In this document: in pieces, positions 45,483-47,009 of the stretch
How positions within the stretch are numbered: the first letter of the stretch is position 1
Layout of the letters: every line of letters starts with the position of its first letter
Assembly (NCBI RefSeq): GCF_900107485.1
Contig: NZ_FNQE01000029.1
Coordinates: forward strand, 1-47,009
Reading direction: 5' to 3'
Length of the DNA: 47,009 nt
Source: Proteiniborus ethanoligenes
Lineage (GTDB): Bacteria > Bacillota > Clostridia > Tissierellales > Proteiniboraceae
Notes under the pieces: generated by a model
Told to the model about the DNA's origin: nothing
The model's input: the letters and a program-made list of their open reading frames with translations, nothing else
Database searches by the model: none
Position numbers and translations under genes: made by a program

Positions 45483-46052
45483 TTATATTATGTCATATTC
45501 CTTTAAGCTAACATATTTATTATCCCCTACAATAATATGATCAAGGAGCTTAATTCCTAATACGTTACCAGAGTCTTTTAATCGCTTTGTAATCTCAATA
45601 TCTTCTTTTGAGGGGGTGAGATCTCCACTTGGATGGTTATGTGCAGCGATTATACTATGAGCCCTAAGTCTTACTGCTGGAGCAAAGAACTCTCTAGGAT
45701 GAATTATTGAAGAATTTAAACTTCCAACAGATATTGTTGTATGACTGATAACCTTGTTTTTAGTATTAAGAAGAATTGCAATTACTCTTTCTTCTTCGAA
45801 AAGACTTACTGATTTAACATAATCATAGATATCTTTAGGCGATTTTATATAGCAAGATGAATCTTTAGGCAGTAATAATTGTTTACTTATTTCAAAGATT
45901 GCTTTTAGTTGTTTAGCACTTTTTTCACCAACTCCAGGAATTTGTAATAACTCTTTTTTTGTAGAATTGGCTAAGGTTTTGAGATTTGGATAGTTATTTT
46001 CTATATATTGAACACTTTCTTCTTTTAAAATACTTCGTAGCAATTCCTTCAT
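45483..46052 (-). CDS. radC: RadC-family JAB-domain protein
   Basis: This 189-residue protein starts at ATG 46052 after AGAGGTGA. The N-terminal helix-hairpin-helix is visible as LLQIPGVGEKSAKQLKAIFE (residues 36-55). The metalloprotease-like motif is AAHNHPSGDLTPSKED followed by LLDHIIVGDNKYVSL. This is the JAB/MPN+ arrangement with two His, a Ser and an Asp. RadC proteins are frequent on phages and ICEs and their activity is unresolved. Being shorter than chromosomal RadC (about 220-230 residues) and set among element genes, this is probably the mobile-element version. Confidence 0.88.
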   Translation of the reverse strand: MKELLRSILKEESVQYIENNYPNLKTLANSTKKELLQIPGVGEKSAKQLKAIFEISKQLLLPKDSSCYIKSPKDIYDYVKSVSLFEEERVIAILLNTKNKVISHTTISVGSLNSSIIHPREFFAPAVRLRAHSIIAAHNHPSGDLTPSKEDIEITKRLKDSGNVLGIKLLDHIIVGDNKYVSLKEYDII

Positions 46053-46068
46053 TGTAGTCACCTCTTTG

Positions 46069-46407
46069 TTATATATTCATGTTCTGATAGTCTCGCTTAT
46101 AACCTTCTTGCATAAGAAAATAGATTCCTGACTTTAATAAGAAAGTTAAAAGCATAAAAATAAACTCGCTTGATTTATCATTATCTTTAATCGTCGACGA
46201 GGACTTAGCTTTATTACGAATTTCATCAATTATATCTTTAACTTCATTAATTAAATCTAAAGTAGGATTACTAACGTAAGATTTATTGTGTTTATACGAT
46301 TTAAAGTTTCCATAACCAAACCTTTCTTCGATAAAATCTTCTAATTCATTCTGATCTGGAAGATATCCAAATTCACTATAAAATAAATCAATAGCTTCTT
46401 GTTCCAT
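46069..46407 (-). CDS. Unrecognised protein
   Basis: This 112-residue protein starts after GAAAGGAGGAATAG. The N-terminal half is acidic (EAIDLFYSEFGYLPDQNELE), the middle has a helix NPTLDLINEVKDIIDEIRNK, and residues 80-98 (FIFMLLTFLLKSGIYFLM) are hydrophobic and could be membrane-bound. It precedes radC by 16 bases in the same transcript. No family is recognised. Confidence 0.6.
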   Translation of the reverse strand: MEQEAIDLFYSEFGYLPDQNELEDFIEERFGYGNFKSYKHNKSYVSNPTLDLINEVKDIIDEIRNKAKSSSTIKDNDKSSEFIFMLLTFLLKSGIYFLMQEGYKRDYQNMNI

Positions 46408-46438
46408 TTACTATTCCTCCTTTCAATAAGTAAAAAAA

Positions 46439-46459
46439 GAACTCATATAAAATGAGTTC
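46439..46459 (-). terminator. Terminator after the small gene at 46468
   Basis: GAACTCAT pairs with ATGAGTTC around 5 bases. On the minus strand it is followed by TTTTTTT. Confidence 0.75.
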
Positions 46460-46467
46460 CTTCACTG

Positions 46468-46653
46468 TTAATTTGCATTAATAGCTTTTCTGTCTTTTAT
46501 TTCTGACCTTACTTTTCTAATATCTCTTACTAGTGTTTCGATAGTATTTCTAGATATTTGATTAAGCATATCCCTACTAGTATTGTAAATAACTAGTGTT
46601 AAACCAGCCTTTAAAAAGTTTTTACCGTTATTCAAAAGTATATTATTGTTCAT
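46468..46653 (-). CDS. Unrecognised small basic protein
   Basis: This 61-residue protein starts at ATG 46653 after AAGGAGGTGA. It has NNILLNNGKNFLKAGLTLVI at the start and a basic helix ETLVRDIRKVRSEIKDRKAI at the end. It has its own strong ribosome binding site and terminator, so expression is likely. No family is recognised. Confidence 0.55.
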   Translation of the reverse strand: MNNNILLNNGKNFLKAGLTLVIYNTSRDMLNQISRNTIETLVRDIRKVRSEIKDRKAINAN

Positions 46654-46709
46654 AATTATCACCTCCTTATCTTTTATTACTAGCGTTTGTCATAACTTGC
46701 AACGCTTGA

Positions 46710-46738
46710 AATCACTGTGTTCTATACAGTGATTTTTT
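46710..46738 (+). terminator. Terminator-like hairpin upstream of the transposase gene
   Basis: AATCACTGT pairs with ACAGTGATT around 7 bases and is followed by TTTTTT. It would stop plus-strand transcription before it enters the insertion sequence. Confidence 0.65.
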
Positions 46739-46769
46739 CTTATCACTCAAAAATATTTCTATTTTCAAA

Positions 46770-46840
46770 AAGGGTTTTCGCCTCTTTATGTCAAATAATA
46801 TAAGTACCACCAAATATTATATTAAGGAGGCGAAGCCCTT
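46770..46840 (+). promoter_or_regulatory. Hairpin covering the transposase ribosome binding site
   Basis: AAGGGTTTTCGCCTC (46770-46784) is complementary, with one extra base, to GAGGCGAAGCCCTT (46827-46840). The 3' arm contains the end of the AAGGAGG site and the start codon, so a transcript entering from outside would hide them. This protection from outside reading is known for several insertion sequences. Confidence 0.55.
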
Positions 46841-47009
46841 GTTTGAACGTCAATTAATCTTTAATAACATTGATTTATTTACATCTAATAGCAAAACAAA
46901 ATTTTATGAAAAAATCTTCGATATCATTGATTTGTCTAGTTTCCCAAAATATCATTCGTCTAAAGTTGGACCTACTGGTTATTGTCTTCATGCTCTTTTA
47001 AGATCCTTT
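46839..47009 (+). CDS. Transposase N-terminus (partial, runs off the window)
   Basis: Fifty-seven codons are open from TTG 46839, which follows AAGGAGG by 8 bases, to the window end. The protein reads FERQLIFNNIDLFTSNSKTK, then KIFDIIDLSSFPKYHSSKVG and GYCLHALLRSF. The F-P-K-x...G-x-x-x-H-A-L-L-R pattern resembles the start of DDE transposases of the IS1182/DUF772-like kind common in Clostridia. The catalytic part lies outside the window, so the family is provisional. Confidence 0.6.
   Translation, partial: MFERQLIFNNIDLFTSNSKTKFYEKIFDIIDLSSFPKYHSSKVGPTGYCLHALLRSF

Noticed and set aside
41185-47009. An anti-phage defence island
   Set aside because: No restriction, abortive-infection helicase, retron or CBASS gene is recognisable; the genes fit a mobile element better.

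Overview
The window is low-GC DNA from an anaerobic, amino-acid-fermenting member of the Clostridia. The strongest clues are a complete selenocysteine-dependent glycine reductase cluster (grdX-trxB-trxA-grdE-grdA-grdB-grdC-grdD), a membrane pyrophosphatase, AGGAGG-type ribosome binding sites throughout, and the Firmicutes-type orders rpoN-cggR-gap-pgk-tpiA-gpmI-eno-secG and rnr-smpB-ssrA. A group such as Tissierellales or Peptostreptococcales is plausible, but the sequence alone does not fix genus or species.

Layout. 1-500: the end of an IS3-like insertion sequence, abutting the 3' remnant of a gene it appears to have interrupted. 589-5459: a B12/iron-type ABC importer pair (lipoprotein and permease, no ATPase gene beside them), a CheX-like protein lacking the usual active-site residues, tRNA methyltransferase TrmL and a Na+/phosphate cotransporter. 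5555-13932: the glycine reductase locus, with a strong promoter, a tandem glycine riboswitch whose last helix overlaps an intrinsic terminator, grdX, the dedicated thioredoxin system, and components B (grdE, grdB), A (grdA) and C (grdC, grdD). grdA and grdB each read through an in-frame UGA as selenocysteine. 14012-18882: a BMP-type nucleoside ABC importer (lipoprotein, double ATPase, two permeases). 19073-28125: rpoN, then cggR and five glycolytic genes, with a good CggR operator candidate in the cggR leader. 28152-38522: secG, a K+-dependent-type membrane pyrophosphatase, a hydrolase / membrane Mur-ligase / D-Ala-D-Ala ligase cassette, an HD-domain protein, RNase R, SmpB and tmRNA.

From about 38.5 kb to the end the window changes character. 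It holds a RelE/ParE-type toxin-antitoxin pair with its own operator, a fragment of a serine recombinase, an APH(3')-type aminoglycoside phosphotransferase, a complete large serine recombinase diverging from a small DNA-binding-like protein, a minus-strand run of plasmid/ICE-like genes (annealing-protein-like, DUF4177-like, RadC, small unknowns), and the start of a second transposase. This looks like a composite accessory region downstream of ssrA.

The core genes form a coherent metabolic picture. Glycine is sensed by the riboswitch and reduced to acetyl phosphate by GrdEABCD using electrons passed through TrxB and TrxA. Glycolysis is under CggR control, and pyrophosphate energy is conserved by HppA. 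No clearly new multi-gene system can be asserted. The least explained pieces are the membrane Mur-ligase cassette, the unrecognised genes around the recombinase, and several intergenic inverted-repeat elements.
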